From Corynebacterium tuberculostearicum (GTDB lineage Bacteria > Actinomycetota > Actinomycetes > Mycobacteriales > Mycobacteriaceae), in the NCBI RefSeq assembly GCF_030506365.1, contig NZ_CP073092.1, forward strand, positions 1,984,001-2,048,000: a stretch of DNA of 64,000 bases, in the 5' to 3' direction. Position 1 is the stretch's first letter. Every line of letters begins with the position of its first letter. Below are positions 24,924 to 33,157 of the stretch, piece after piece. A program made the position numbers and the translations under genes. Below the pieces are notes generated by a model. The model was not told the origin of the DNA. It made no database searches and saw nothing but the letters and a program-made list of their open reading frames with translations.

Positions 24924-25829
24924 ATGCGCAAACTACTCTCTTCTCTCGTTCTCGTCTCTGCAATCACGCTTACTTCCTGCTCAGATAGCGGTAGTGACAG
25001 CCCAAAGGCAAGCGACTCCAATAATTCCGCGTCCGGTGCACAGGCCGATGCGAAGTCCGCAATTGGAACGTGGAAGCAAGAGGACAGCACTTCTGAAGAG
25101 GGCTGGATGGAAGCCAGCATCACCGATGACGTCATCACTATCGAATGGGTCATGGACAACGGCGAAAATCGCATGATCTACTGGATTGGCACCTTTGACG
25201 CTCAAGCCGCTGCATCCGGTGAGACCGTTAGCTCAAACCGCGATACCGTTGCCACCGCCTCTGAGTGGATGGCCGCTTCTTCCGATAAGAAAGATTTCTC
25301 TATCGATGACGACTCCTTAACTTTCAAGGTCGCGATTGAAGATAAGGAATTCACCACGCACATGAAAAAGGTGAAGGATGATCCGACAACCGTTAAAGAG
25401 CTAAAGAGCACAGATTTCAGCCAATCCTTCAAAGACGGAGTCCTGGATGTTCCAGCCGCCAAGTTCGAAATTACCGATCACCGTGTTGTTCAACCCGGTG
25501 AGCCCGGTAACGAAATAGGTGAAAAGCCACTTCTCGTCTTTAACTATGACGTAACGAATAAAACGGATGAAACCCTAACCACCACTGACTTCGTCGTGTA
25601 CTTCACCGCCATTCAAGACAATGATCCGAATAAGGTAAACGAGCTCGACCTCGGTTCCTATTTTGATCCTGAAACTTCCGATACTCAGCTTGAACAGATT
25701 AAAAAGGGAGGAACTGTCGCCGGAACAATAGCCTACGAGCTCGATGATTTAACCACACCTGTGGACCTTGTCGCGTCTAAGTCCTTCAGCCAAGACGAAA
25801 TCGGCCGCCAAACTTTCGAGCTCGATTAA
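24924..25829 (+). CDS. Lipoprotein with DUF5067-like C-terminal domain
   Basis: 301 residues. The lipoprotein signal MRKLLSSLVLVSAITLTSC has Cys19 as the lipid anchor. A first beta-rich domain (about 45-155: GTWKQEDSTSEEGWMEASIT, IYWIGTFDAQAAASGE) resembles a lipocalin-like small domain. The second (about 170-300) has the DUF5067 pattern: KFEITDHRVVQPGEPG, EKPLLVFNYDVTNKTDETLT and a final strand pair including TVAGTIAYELDDLTTPVDLV. DUF5067 is found on extracellular proteins of Gram-positive bacteria, with immunoglobulin-like folding presumed. TAGACATTATTTATG suggests a -10 box directly at the start, a nearly leaderless mRNA. Confidence 0.82.
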   Translation: MRKLLSSLVLVSAITLTSCSDSGSDSPKASDSNNSASGAQADAKSAIGTWKQEDSTSEEGWMEASITDDVITIEWVMDNGENRMIYWIGTFDAQAAASGETVSSNRDTVATASEWMAASSDKKDFSIDDDSLTFKVAIEDKEFTTHMKKVKDDPTTVKELKSTDFSQSFKDGVLDVPAAKFEITDHRVVQPGEPGNEIGEKPLLVFNYDVTNKTDETLTTTDFVVYFTAIQDNDPNKVNELDLGSYFDPETSDTQLEQIKKGGTVAGTIAYELDDLTTPVDLVASKSFSQDEIGRQTFELD

Positions 25830-26076
25830 CTGCCCGTACTCAACGCGAGTAACTCTCCCGTTCTGGCTACTGCAGAAGCCGAAGCCCGCTGAAATACAAG
25901 GCCCGAAGTGAGATCGAACCATTTTCGCGCCCCGGCTCTGTCTGGCCGCACATGGCCGCTCCTTACTCTGCAGCAAACTCAGCAGTTCCCACAACCCAAT
26001 GGAGTGCCCTAGGGCTGTTCCAACCCTCCCCTATGCAAACGTTACCCCTGCTTTTACCTCCGGTTTCTCCACGGCA
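25830..26076. other. Intergenic region before the PTS operon
   Basis: No gene is recognised here. The 3' part leads into the PTS promoter described next. Confidence 0.4.
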
Positions 26077-26110
26077 TAGAATCATCAGTGACATTCACCC
26101 CGATGTCACT
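26077..26110 (+). promoter_or_regulatory. PTS operon promoter and operator-like palindrome
   Basis: TAGAAT (26077-26082) can serve as the -10 box, with TTTACC about 18 bases upstream. Overlapping the expected transcription start is a perfect 8-base inverted repeat, AGTGACAT-N8-ATGTCACT (26087-26110), centred about 35 bases before the first gene. Its position suggests a repressor operator controlling the PTS genes; the regulator is not in this window. Confidence 0.65.
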
Positions 26111-26132
26111 ATTTCTGTGATGGGAGATACAT

Positions 26133-26948
26133 ATGGCGACACTAGATTCCCTTTTGGTGCCCGGCGCGGTGGAGCTCCACGGCGCCGCGGATAACTGGAG
26201 GCAGGCCATCCGGTTGGCGGGCTCGCTGCTGGAAGAAGCAGGCACGATCACCGCAGACTACACGGACGCGATGGTGCATTCTGTGGAAGAAACGGGCCCC
26301 TACATAGTGGTTGCCCCGGGCTTCGCATTCGCGCACGCGCGTCCTTCGGAGGCGGTGAAGCAAACCTCCCTGTCGTGGGTGCGGCTGGATAAGCCAGTGG
26401 AATTCGGCCATGACTCTAATGATCCCGTCGACCTGGTCGTAGCGTTTGCCGCGCGCAATGACTCCGAGCACCTGCAGGCGATGAAGCAGCTGGCAAAGCT
26501 GCTAGCCACCAAGCGTGACGAGCTCAATCGCGCGGAATCCGAAGAGGAACTTCGCGCGGTTCTCGCCTCATCGACCTCGAGCAAGAAGCAGCCAGCGGCC
26601 GAGCCGAAAGCGGCGCCCGCGTCCCAGGAAACAAAGCACACGGCCGCAGATTCTGTCGCGTCCAAGGGAAAGATCCTCACGGTGTGCGGCAACGGCCTGG
26701 GAACCTCGCTATTCCTTAAGAACACGCTCGAGCAGGTTCTCGATGAATGGGGCTGGGGACCGTACCTGAATGTAGAAGCCACGGACACCATCTCCGCCAA
26801 GGGTCGTGCGAGCGAGGCGGATTTCCTGCTCACCTCCGGCGAAATCGCAGCAACGCTTGGCGACGTCGGCGTTCCCGTCTACGTCATTCAAGACTTCACC
26901 TCTATGTCTGAAATCGATGGGGCTCTGCGCGAGCTCTATGACATCTAA
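26133..26948 (+). CDS. PTS ascorbate-type EIIA-EIIB fusion
   Basis: 271 residues. The N-terminal EIIA domain (1-145) carries the phosphorylated His68 in PGFAFAHARP and the conserved LLVPGAVELHGAADNWRQAI beginning. A Lys/Ala/Pro-rich linker (about 148-175) joins it to the EIIB domain with Cys185 in ILTVCGNGLGTSLFLKN. This is the UlaC-UlaB (SgaA-SgaB) type, passing phosphate from HPr to the incoming sugar. Eleven bases separate it from the EIIC gene. L-ascorbate or a related sugar acid is expected, but no catabolic genes lie nearby to confirm it. A degraded EIIA fragment of the same family occurs at about 45.8-45.95 kb. Confidence 0.92.
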   Translation: MATLDSLLVPGAVELHGAADNWRQAIRLAGSLLEEAGTITADYTDAMVHSVEETGPYIVVAPGFAFAHARPSEAVKQTSLSWVRLDKPVEFGHDSNDPVDLVVAFAARNDSEHLQAMKQLAKLLATKRDELNRAESEEELRAVLASSTSSKKQPAAEPKAAPASQETKHTAADSVASKGKILTVCGNGLGTSLFLKNTLEQVLDEWGWGPYLNVEATDTISAKGRASEADFLLTSGEIAATLGDVGVPVYVIQDFTSMSEIDGALRELYDI

Positions 26949-26959
26949 GGAGCATCCTC

Positions 26960-28531
26960 ATGGATTTTCTTCTTGCTATAGCAAACTTCCTCGTCAATGA
27001 GATCCTCTCCGTCCCGGCATTCCTCATCGGTATCATCACCTCGGTCGGCTTGGCCGCGATGGGACGCGGCACCGGCAAAACCATTGGCGGCGCCATCAAG
27101 GCCACGCTCGGCTTCTTGCTCATTGGTGCCGGCGCCGGTCTCGTTACCGATTCGCTGGAACCGCTCGGCGCCATGATTACGGGCGCTACCGGCGCGCAAG
27201 GCGTGGTCCCAACGAATGAGGCCATCGTCGGCATTGCCCAAGACCAGTTCGGCAGCCAGGTCGCCTGGATAATGATCCTCGGCTTTGTGGTCTCCCTGCT
27301 CCTCGCCCGCTTCACACCCATGAGTTACGTGTTCCTCACCGGCCACCACGTCCTTTTCATGGCCACGCTTCTCACCATGGTGCTCGCCCCCGCCGGGTAC
27401 TCGTCTTGGGTCGTCATTGCCTTTGGCGCGGCTCTACTCGGCATCCTCATGGTCTCGCTGCCGGCTATCGCACACCCGTTTACCCGCCGGATTACCGGCG
27501 ATGACTCCGTTGCCATCGGACATTTCGGCACTGTGGGGTACTTGGCTGCGGGCGGCGTCGGCAAGCTGGTGGGCGGCAAAGGAAAGAAGATGTCGCCCTC
27601 TACTGAAGACCTGAAGCTTCCGGAAGGCCTGCGTTTCCTGCGCGATTCTATGGTGGCAACCGCGCTCTCCATGGCGTTGATGTACGTGGTGCTCGCCGTG
27701 CTATTCATCGCCCGCGCCGGTTCGGAGGAAGCCTTCACCGCCTTCCCTGATGGCGCCACCAATGTGGGCAATTTCTTGATGCAGTCCGTCACCCAGGGTC
27801 TTCAGTTCGGCGTGGCCGTGGCCGTCATCCTCTTTGGCGTGCGCACCATTTTGGGCGAGCTCGTGCCCGCATTCCAGGGCATCGCGGCCAAGGTCGTGCC
27901 CGGCGCGATTCCCGCGCTGGATGCGCCCATCGTCTTCCCCTATGCCCAGAATGCAGTCCTCATCGGATTCATTTCTTCCTTTGTTGGCGGCCTGGTGGGC
28001 CTAGCCGTGCTTTCCACCTGGCTCAACCCGGCCTTTGGCGTTGCCCTGATTCTGCCGGGCCTCGTGCCGCACTTCTTTACCGGTGGCGCGGCCGGCGTTT
28101 ACGGCAATGCCACCGGCGGCCGCCGCGGCGCGGCACTCGGCGCCTTTGTCAACGGCCTCATCATTACCTTCCTGCCGGCGTTCCTCCTCAGCGTCCTGGG
28201 TTCCTTCGGCTCTGCGAATACCACCTTCGGCGATGCCGACTTTGGCTGGCTTGGCCTGCTGCTGGGCTGGTCCATCCACGCCGATGGCGCTCTGGGGCTT
28301 TTCTTTATTGCCCTTATCGCGCTGGCTATCTTGGCGTTGGGCTGGGTATGCCAGCGCACGCTTGTCGACGCCCACTGGGACCCCTCCCCTCACCGCCCTT
28401 CCCCTACCAGCACCGCCGGTACCACCGAGGGCGCAACCGCGGCTGCCACTTCTTCCGGCACCGCCAAGAAGTATCCCAAGGTGCTACCACCTGAGGGCGC
28501 GCCGGTTCCACCGGCCCGCATCGAGCAGTAA
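26960..28531 (+). CDS. PTS ascorbate-type EIIC permease
   Basis: 523 residues, preceded by AAGGAG. About ten to eleven membrane segments with the UlaA/SgaT signatures: NEILSVPAFLIGIITSVGLA at the start, SYVFLTGHHVLFMATLLTMV, PYAQNAVLIGFISSFVGGLV and ALILPGLVPHFFTGGAAGVY. It transports and, with EIIB, phosphorylates the sugar. The last 60 residues are a Ser/Thr/Ala/Pro-rich cytoplasmic tail. Transcribed with the EIIA-EIIB gene from the promoter at 26077. Confidence 0.92.
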   Translation: MDFLLAIANFLVNEILSVPAFLIGIITSVGLAAMGRGTGKTIGGAIKATLGFLLIGAGAGLVTDSLEPLGAMITGATGAQGVVPTNEAIVGIAQDQFGSQVAWIMILGFVVSLLLARFTPMSYVFLTGHHVLFMATLLTMVLAPAGYSSWVVIAFGAALLGILMVSLPAIAHPFTRRITGDDSVAIGHFGTVGYLAAGGVGKLVGGKGKKMSPSTEDLKLPEGLRFLRDSMVATALSMALMYVVLAVLFIARAGSEEAFTAFPDGATNVGNFLMQSVTQGLQFGVAVAVILFGVRTILGELVPAFQGIAAKVVPGAIPALDAPIVFPYAQNAVLIGFISSFVGGLVGLAVLSTWLNPAFGVALILPGLVPHFFTGGAAGVYGNATGGRRGAALGAFVNGLIITFLPAFLLSVLGSFGSANTTFGDADFGWLGLLLGWSIHADGALGLFFIALIALAILALGWVCQRTLVDAHWDPSPHRPSPTSTAGTTEGATAAATSSGTAKKYPKVLPPEGAPVPPARIEQ

Positions 28532-28569
28532 CCCCGCACCACACCCCAAAGGGCGCTACAGTATCCCCT

Positions 28570-29181
28570 ATGCAGCGCCCTTCCTTATTTCCCGTAGCGT
28601 CCATCCTTCTCGTCACTGGCCTCACCGTGAGCGCCTGCGGCTCCGGCTCCGATTCCGATAACAACTCCGCGCCGGCAAATGAGCCGGCCTTTTCCACCGC
28701 ACAGGACAATAGCTCCGCCGCGGACGAAGCCGAAGAAGAATCCGGCCCAGAGAAGGACACGAAGCAACGCCGCACCGAAACGGTCACCAAACAGGCCGAA
28801 CCGGAGCAGCCCGCACCGCCGGCCGGCGGCAACCACAACATCAACGCGGGCCAGATTGGCGGCTACTGCGGAACGTCCTCGTCTGGCGATTCCATCGACG
28901 CCGGCGACCTGACCTCCTGCGAATTCGCCGCCGCGGTCTTCGACGCCGCGATGCAGGCTAGCTACACCATGCGTTCGAAAGATCCCACGGTGACGGCGGT
29001 ATACCACGCAAATATCACCGCCAGCAGCCCAGTGACCAAGCAGTCCTATAACCTGGACTGCCGCATGGGCAGCGACCAGCGAATGCTCACCTGCGAAAAG
29101 CCCGGCGATAGAACGGTGCGCGCCTCATTCCAAACCGCGGACAAAAGCGTGTGGACCAAGCGCGTAGCCACCACCAACTAA
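28570..29181 (+). CDS. Lipoprotein of unknown function, 203 aa
   Basis: Signal peptide MQRPSLFPVASILLVTGLTV followed by SAC (Cys23 as lipid anchor). A low-complexity acidic/Thr/Glu/Pro linker (about 27-85) precedes a folded C-terminal domain (about 95-203) with paired cysteines (GGYCGTSSSGD, LTSCEFAAAVFDAAMQASY, LDCRMGSDQRMLTCEK). The domain repeats the pattern of small actinobacterial surface lipoproteins. No enzyme motif. It follows the PTS operon after 38 bases and may be read through from it. Confidence 0.8.
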   Translation: MQRPSLFPVASILLVTGLTVSACGSGSDSDNNSAPANEPAFSTAQDNSSAADEAEEESGPEKDTKQRRTETVTKQAEPEQPAPPAGGNHNINAGQIGGYCGTSSSGDSIDAGDLTSCEFAAAVFDAAMQASYTMRSKDPTVTAVYHANITASSPVTKQSYNLDCRMGSDQRMLTCEKPGDRTVRASFQTADKSVWTKRVATTN

Positions 29182-29235
29182 AGAAGAGTTGACGGTTCAG
29201 TCGAATCACGTCTTCCACCGGAAGGCAGTACTCAT

Positions 29236-29805
29236 TCATCGGGTTGCAAGAATCTCAAGAGCGCCCTTCCAGCGTTCTACTGAAGCTTGCAAGCGCTGCT
29301 GCAGGTCACTGCCGGAAAGATGCTGCACCGAAAGCATAGGCCGCGTCGGCCCCTCAGCTCCACGTGCTTCCTGCAAGGCATAGTGTTTTTTCATTTCCAG
29401 CTGCGAAATCGGCTCGTTAGCATTCGCCTCGGGGCCCATCTGACCACGAGCGACAATCCATGGACGTTCCGAGTGCGTAAGTTCAATCAGTTCGTTGGAT
29501 GTCTTATCACCATAAAAGGCAATCACAGCATCGATGATCTTTTCGGCTTCCTCCCCTATAGCCTCTACATCAGCTCCCGGTAACACCGTGGAGGATTTCT
29601 CGGAGCGTTGATATTTATTCTCGCGATAGAGGTCGGGTTCAACCGGACCGTCCTTCCACGCCTGAAATTCATTCGAGACAAGAGGTCGCCCGTACCAGCC
29701 CAGGCTCCACGCTTGGCAGTAATACGTAAGCTTCTCCAGCTTCCACGCATCGACCCACCCCAGTTTGTTGTAGATAACCTGCGCGACGTCTACTGCTGTA
29801 GCCAT
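29236..29805 (-). CDS. Panacea-domain (DUF4065/SocA-like) protein
   Basis: 189 residues from MATAVDVAQVIYNKLGWVDA, with a GGAGGGG ribosome-binding site just before the ATG. The Panacea signature is clear: AWKLEKLTYYCQAWSLGWYG, then FQAWKDGPVEPDLYRENKYQ, and a helical C-terminus (SNELIELTHSERPWIVARGQ). Panacea domains serve as antitoxins neutralising very different toxins (SocA is one), or as phage-related GepA proteins. No toxin gene is adjacent: upstream is a 98-base gap to ohrR, downstream a lipoprotein gene in the opposite direction. It is therefore an orphan, perhaps a solitary antitoxin. Confidence 0.85.
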   Translation of the reverse strand: MATAVDVAQVIYNKLGWVDAWKLEKLTYYCQAWSLGWYGRPLVSNEFQAWKDGPVEPDLYRENKYQRSEKSSTVLPGADVEAIGEEAEKIIDAVIAFYGDKTSNELIELTHSERPWIVARGQMGPEANANEPISQLEMKKHYALQEARGAEGPTRPMLSVQHLSGSDLQQRLQASVERWKGALEILATR

Positions 29806-29903
29806 GACCCCTCCTCTCATAGTGCGAAACAATTTTTACGTGTAAAGAGCCAAAATTCTTAAGCCAGTATAGCCGTCCTCATCTGCTATATGAAGGCCAC
29901 ACT

Positions 29904-30386
29904 TTAACCCACAAAGTCATCCCCAGATGGCCACGGCAGCTCCACGTCCACAGGCACGCCGGCCAGGATGTCCAGCGATTTCTTGAACTCGGCAAGGTCG
30001 AGGCCTACCTCCTTATAGGCCTTGGCCATGGCTTCGGGGATGCATTCGGCGCGGGTGCGGAGGGAGGCGCCGTCGGCAGTCAGGGCAGCGAGGGTGCGAC
30101 GCTCATCATCGGGGTCGCGCCAGCGCTCCACATAGCCCTGCTTTTCCAGGCGCTTGAGCAGCGGCGTGAGCGTGCCGCTATCTAGGCCCAGGCGGGAGTC
30201 GATGAATTTCAGCGGCACCGGCTCGTCCGCCTCCCACAGCACCAACATGACCAGGTACTGCGGATAGGTCAAGCCGAGCTCCGCCAACAGCGGGCGGTAG
30301 GAGCGCACCACTGCCCTATTGGCGCGGTAGAGCGCAAAGCACAGCTGACTATCTAGGGCGAGGCGATCTGTGGGCGCGTCATTCAT
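29904..30386 (-). CDS. ohrR: OhrR, MarR-family peroxide-sensing repressor
   Basis: 160 residues from MNDAPTDRLALDSQLCFALY; Cys16 lies at the position of the OhrR redox cysteine. The winged helix is LKFIDSRLGLDSGTLTPLLK followed by EKQGYVERWRDPDDERRTLA (the wing). It represses the divergent ohr gene until organic hydroperoxides oxidise the cysteine. A palindrome (30429-30440) lies between the two genes. The C-terminal stretch is of ordinary length. Confidence 0.92.
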   Translation of the reverse strand: MNDAPTDRLALDSQLCFALYRANRAVVRSYRPLLAELGLTYPQYLVMLVLWEADEPVPLKFIDSRLGLDSGTLTPLLKRLEKQGYVERWRDPDDERRTLAALTADGASLRTRAECIPEAMAKAYKEVGLDLAEFKKSLDILAGVPVDVELPWPSGDDFVG

Positions 30387-30428
30387 GGCAAAAAGTATAG
30401 ACGTCAGCAAAACATTGCCTCCGATTTA

Positions 30429-30440
30429 ATTGTGTACAAT
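30429..30440. promoter_or_regulatory. OhrR operator
   Basis: ATTGTGTACAAT, an almost perfect palindrome of the OhrR/MarR type, lies between the divergent ohrR and ohr genes. A related half-site recurs before the second ohr gene. Confidence 0.75.
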
Positions 30441-30476
30441 CAAAACCGTTTCGAGCACCTACAGAAAGGAGCAATC

Positions 30477-30896
30477 ATGGACGCCATGTACACCGCCGAG
30501 GCCCTCGCCACCGGAGCAGGCCGCAACGGCCACGCCGCAGTCAAGGGCTCGGATCTGGACTTTGCCCTGGCCATCCCCAAGGAGATGGGCGGCAGCGGCG
30601 AGGGTGCTAACCCAGAGCAGCTCTTTGCCGCCGGCTACGCCGCCTGCTTCCACTCCGCACTGCAGGCCGTGGCGCGCAGCCAGAAGGTCGAGCTGGGAGA
30701 CTCGGCCGTGGGGGCACGAGTGGGCATCGATAAGCAGGGCCAAGGCTTCCAGCTCGCAGTAGAGCTGGAGGTATCCATCCCCGCCCAGGACCGCGCCACT
30801 GCGCAGCAGCTTGCCGACGCCGCCCACCAAGTCTGCCCCTACTCCAACGCCACCCGCGGCAATATCGAGGTCACCGTCAGCGTCGTCGAAGACTAG
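30477..30896 (+). CDS. ohr: Organic hydroperoxide resistance protein Ohr, copy 1
   Basis: 139 residues from MDAMYTAEALATGAGRNGHA, preceded by AAAGGAG; the frame runs upstream to 30432 but lacks a site there. The two reactive cysteines are in GYAACFHSALQ and HQVCPYSNATRGNI, with EMGGSGEGANPEQLFAAGYA between the strands, as in OsmC/Ohr peroxidases. It reduces fatty acid and other organic hydroperoxides using dihydrolipoyl protein thiols. Divergent from ohrR and expected to be induced by it. A closely similar second copy follows after 54 bases. Confidence 0.94.
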   Translation: MDAMYTAEALATGAGRNGHAAVKGSDLDFALAIPKEMGGSGEGANPEQLFAAGYAACFHSALQAVARSQKVELGDSAVGARVGIDKQGQGFQLAVELEVSIPAQDRATAQQLADAAHQVCPYSNATRGNIEVTVSVVED

Positions 30897-30901
30897 CGTT
30901 C

Positions 30902-30912
30902 TTGCGTACAAT
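30902..30912. promoter_or_regulatory. Second OhrR-like half palindrome
   Basis: TTGCGTACAAT just after the first ohr gene resembles the operator at 30429-30440, and ACGTACAAAG follows at about 30919. It may give the second copy its own OhrR control. Confidence 0.45.
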
Positions 30913-30950
30913 CGGCGGACGTACAAAGACCCAATAGAAAAGGAGTCATC

Positions 30951-31370
30951 ATGGACGCCGTTTACACCACCGAAGCACTCTCCACCGGCGCGGGCCGCGA
31001 CGGCCGCTCTGTAGTCAAGGATTCCGATCTGGATTTCACCATGACCGCCCCGAAGGAGATGGGCGGCAGCGGTGAGGGCGCTAACCCGGAGCAGCTCTTC
31101 GCTGCCGGTTACGCCGCTTGCTACCACTCCGCCTTGAAGGCAGTGGCCAAGGACAAGGGCGTAGACGTGGAGAACTCCACCGTCGGTGCCCGCGTTTCCC
31201 TGGGCAAGAACGACGAGGGCTTCTACCTCGGCGTGGACCTCGAGGTCACCATCCCAGGCGTTGAGGACGACAAGGCACAAGAGCTTGCCGACGCCGCCCA
31301 CCAGATGTGCCCTTACTCCAAGGCCACCCGCGGCAACATCGAAGTCAACGTTGGTGTTGCACAGGACTAA
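30951..31370 (+). CDS. ohr: Organic hydroperoxide resistance protein Ohr, copy 2
   Basis: 139 residues, MDAVYTTEALSTGAGRDGRS. It keeps both cysteines (YAACYHSALK, HQMCPYSKATRGNI) and the EMGGSGEGANPEQLFAAGYA core identical to copy 1, so this is a tandem duplication with divergence in the surface strands (SLGKNDEGFYLGVDLEVTIP). AAAAGGAG precedes the ATG. A terminator follows. A truncated third copy, near-identical to the 3' end of this gene, lies at 33961-34209. Confidence 0.93.
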   Translation: MDAVYTTEALSTGAGRDGRSVVKDSDLDFTMTAPKEMGGSGEGANPEQLFAAGYAACYHSALKAVAKDKGVDVENSTVGARVSLGKNDEGFYLGVDLEVTIPGVEDDKAQELADAAHQMCPYSKATRGNIEVNVGVAQD

Positions 31371-31390
31371 TCCCTAGTCCTCTCCCCCAG

Positions 31391-31429
31391 CCCACGCCGC
31401 GCTACTTTCAGCGCCGCGTGGGTCTTTTT
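31391..31429 (+). terminator. Terminator of the ohr genes
   Basis: CCCACGCCGCG pairs with CGCCGCGTGGG and is followed by TCTTTTT. Confidence 0.85.
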
Positions 31430-31501
31430 ATGCCTTACGCGACCTCTCAGATTGGTATTCTGCTCTGGAAGATGGCTCGGCGCGGCGGCCAGTCCAGAAC
31501 T

Positions 31502-31585
31502 TTATTGATAAAAACGTGCCGTTTCATCAATAAGCCCGCCGTAGGGTGGAGCTAAATTATAAAAAGGCGCGTTTTTAACAAATAG
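31502..31585. repeat. Paired-palindrome module, copy 1 (upstream of fic)
   Basis: Two palindromes with 18-base cores TAAAAACGTGCCGTTTCA (31509-31526) and TAAAAAGGCGCGTTTTTA (31560-31577), centres 51 bases apart, the first extended outward by TTATTGA and TCAATAA. TTATAA inside the second could be the fic -10 box, and the palindrome ends 20 bases before the fic ATG, so binding there would block transcription. The same pair with the same spacing follows the gene at 32993-33081. Confidence 0.75.
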
Positions 31586-31596
31586 AAAGAACCTCG

Positions 31597-32826
31597 ATGG
31601 CACACTCTTATCACTCTTTAAAGTCTATTTTCCATCAGTCTTCACACGGACAATCCTCCGTCGACGAGGCTCACGCTCTTAGGCTGCAGAGTCCGAGTAC
31701 AATCCGTTGGGACTATCAGGTGCGCGGAAAAGACCTCTTTGTTGTTGTTACCACTCGGCTCCACTCCTTGTGTGAACAGGTCTGGCGCCGAGAAGTTATT
31801 ATTTCCCGGTTATGGTCCCTGTTACCTAAAGCTGCGACGCGCCACTACATTTTTCAACTCTTGATTGAAGAAATTCAATCTTCGAACGAGATTGAAGGCG
31901 TTCATTCCACAAAGAAAGAAATCGCGGAAGCTTTATCCAAGGCGGATTCTACTTCCACCAAGCGCTTCGAGGAAATGTCAGCGCTATATTCTTCGCTTAC
32001 CGGACTCGATGGAAGTGAGGTCAGCTTTCCCACTCAGCTTGAAGATATTCGCGCGCTCTACGATTCTCTCCTCAAAGGAGAAATCGATGCTGAGAATGGT
32101 ATCGACGGTGAGCTGTTTCGAAATGGCGTTGTCCACATCTTTGGCGGCAGCACCCAATTCACGTCCGAGGCTCACAACGAGCAAGATATTCGAACCAGGC
32201 TCCAACAGTTCCTGGCGTGTCAAGCGTCTACTTCAAACGGCCTCATTAATGCCCTAGCAGGGCATTTTATGTTCGAGCACACGCATCCATTTTATGATGG
32301 CAATGGCCGTCTCGGCCGGTTTCTCATGGGCTTGAAGCTGCGAGAAATACTTTCTGTACCCACCGCGATGTCTCTTTCTCGAGAGCTCTCGAAAGACCGG
32401 CAAAAATACTACAAGTCCTTCACGGTCACCGAAGAGCCTCTCAATCGTGGCGAGGCAACGTTTTTTGTCATTGCGCTCCTAGAGATGTTGAGCTCGGCGC
32501 AAGAATCTCTATTAAACTCACTTGAGCGAAAAAAGTTCGCCCTCGAGAAACTCGAAGGCCGAATTCAAGAACTGCGAAATGGGCCTGGAACTTCCAAAGA
32601 GGATCGCCGACTTAATATCCTCTTCATAATGGGACAAGCCGCGCTTTTTGGCCCTCTCTTAGGACTCGATCTCGACACTCTAGCGACCTACTTGGATAAA
32701 AGTAAGCAAACCGTCCGTGCCGATACGAAACGTCTAGTTAAGGAAGGGCTCTTGGAAGAGCGGTCACACAAGCCGCTCTCTTTTGCACTCACGGAAGAAG
32801 CCCGTGAGTTTCTAGACATTGAATAG
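31597..32826 (+). CDS. Fic-family AMP-transferase with C-terminal winged helix
   Basis: 409 residues. The Fic core has the intact motif HPFYDGNGRLGR (about 230-241, catalytic His230). An N-terminal inhibitory helix carries SSNEIEG (about 95-101), matching the class II (S/T)xxxE(G/N) motif whose Glu blocks ATP, so activity is self-restrained. The C-terminal part (about 340-409) is a winged helix: LATYLDKSKQTVRADTKRLV, then EGLLEERSHKPLSFALTEEA. Fic enzymes modify target hydroxyls with AMP from ATP. The attached DNA-binding domain plus palindromes just upstream suggest autoregulation. No separate antitoxin gene is present. Composition is more A/T-rich than the flanking core genes. Confidence 0.92.
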   Translation: MAHSYHSLKSIFHQSSHGQSSVDEAHALRLQSPSTIRWDYQVRGKDLFVVVTTRLHSLCEQVWRREVIISRLWSLLPKAATRHYIFQLLIEEIQSSNEIEGVHSTKKEIAEALSKADSTSTKRFEEMSALYSSLTGLDGSEVSFPTQLEDIRALYDSLLKGEIDAENGIDGELFRNGVVHIFGGSTQFTSEAHNEQDIRTRLQQFLACQASTSNGLINALAGHFMFEHTHPFYDGNGRLGRFLMGLKLREILSVPTAMSLSRELSKDRQKYYKSFTVTEEPLNRGEATFFVIALLEMLSSAQESLLNSLERKKFALEKLEGRIQELRNGPGTSKEDRRLNILFIMGQAALFGPLLGLDLDTLATYLDKSKQTVRADTKRLVKEGLLEERSHKPLSFALTEEAREFLDIE

Positions 32827-32992
32827 CAACACTCGTAGTGAGAGATACTGCCCTTCTTGTCGAGTTCTCAATGCTGATAATGAGAAAGGGGCCAACCTAG
32901 CAGTCGTAGTACATCTAATCCTTAACACCTGGTGCCCAACACGCCGTGCCCCTTCGCGCTGCTGTGCATTCCACTCCTGTAGTCACCGCTGC

Positions 32993-33081
32993 GGATCCTT
33001 ATTGATAAAAACGCGGGTTTTTAGCAATAAGATCCCCAGAGTGGATGGCTATTTTATAAAATCGTCGATTTTTAATAAATA
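32993..33081. repeat. Paired-palindrome module, copy 2 (downstream of fic)
   Basis: Cores TAAAAACGCGGGTTTTTA (33006-33023) and TAAAATCGTCGATTTTTA (33057-33074), again 51 bases centre to centre. The first is embedded in a longer inverted repeat with GGATC and TTATTG arms (32993-33035). The spacer shares an AGNGTGGANNNCTA pattern with copy 1. No gene follows, so it may be the promoter relic of a lost second fic gene or a structural site. Confidence 0.75.
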
Positions 33082-33157
33082 GGGTTTCTCTGTCCATATC
33101 TTAGCCCCGCTAATTCTTCCTAGTACTCTCCCCAGCGAGAAACGTGGCAATTCAGGT

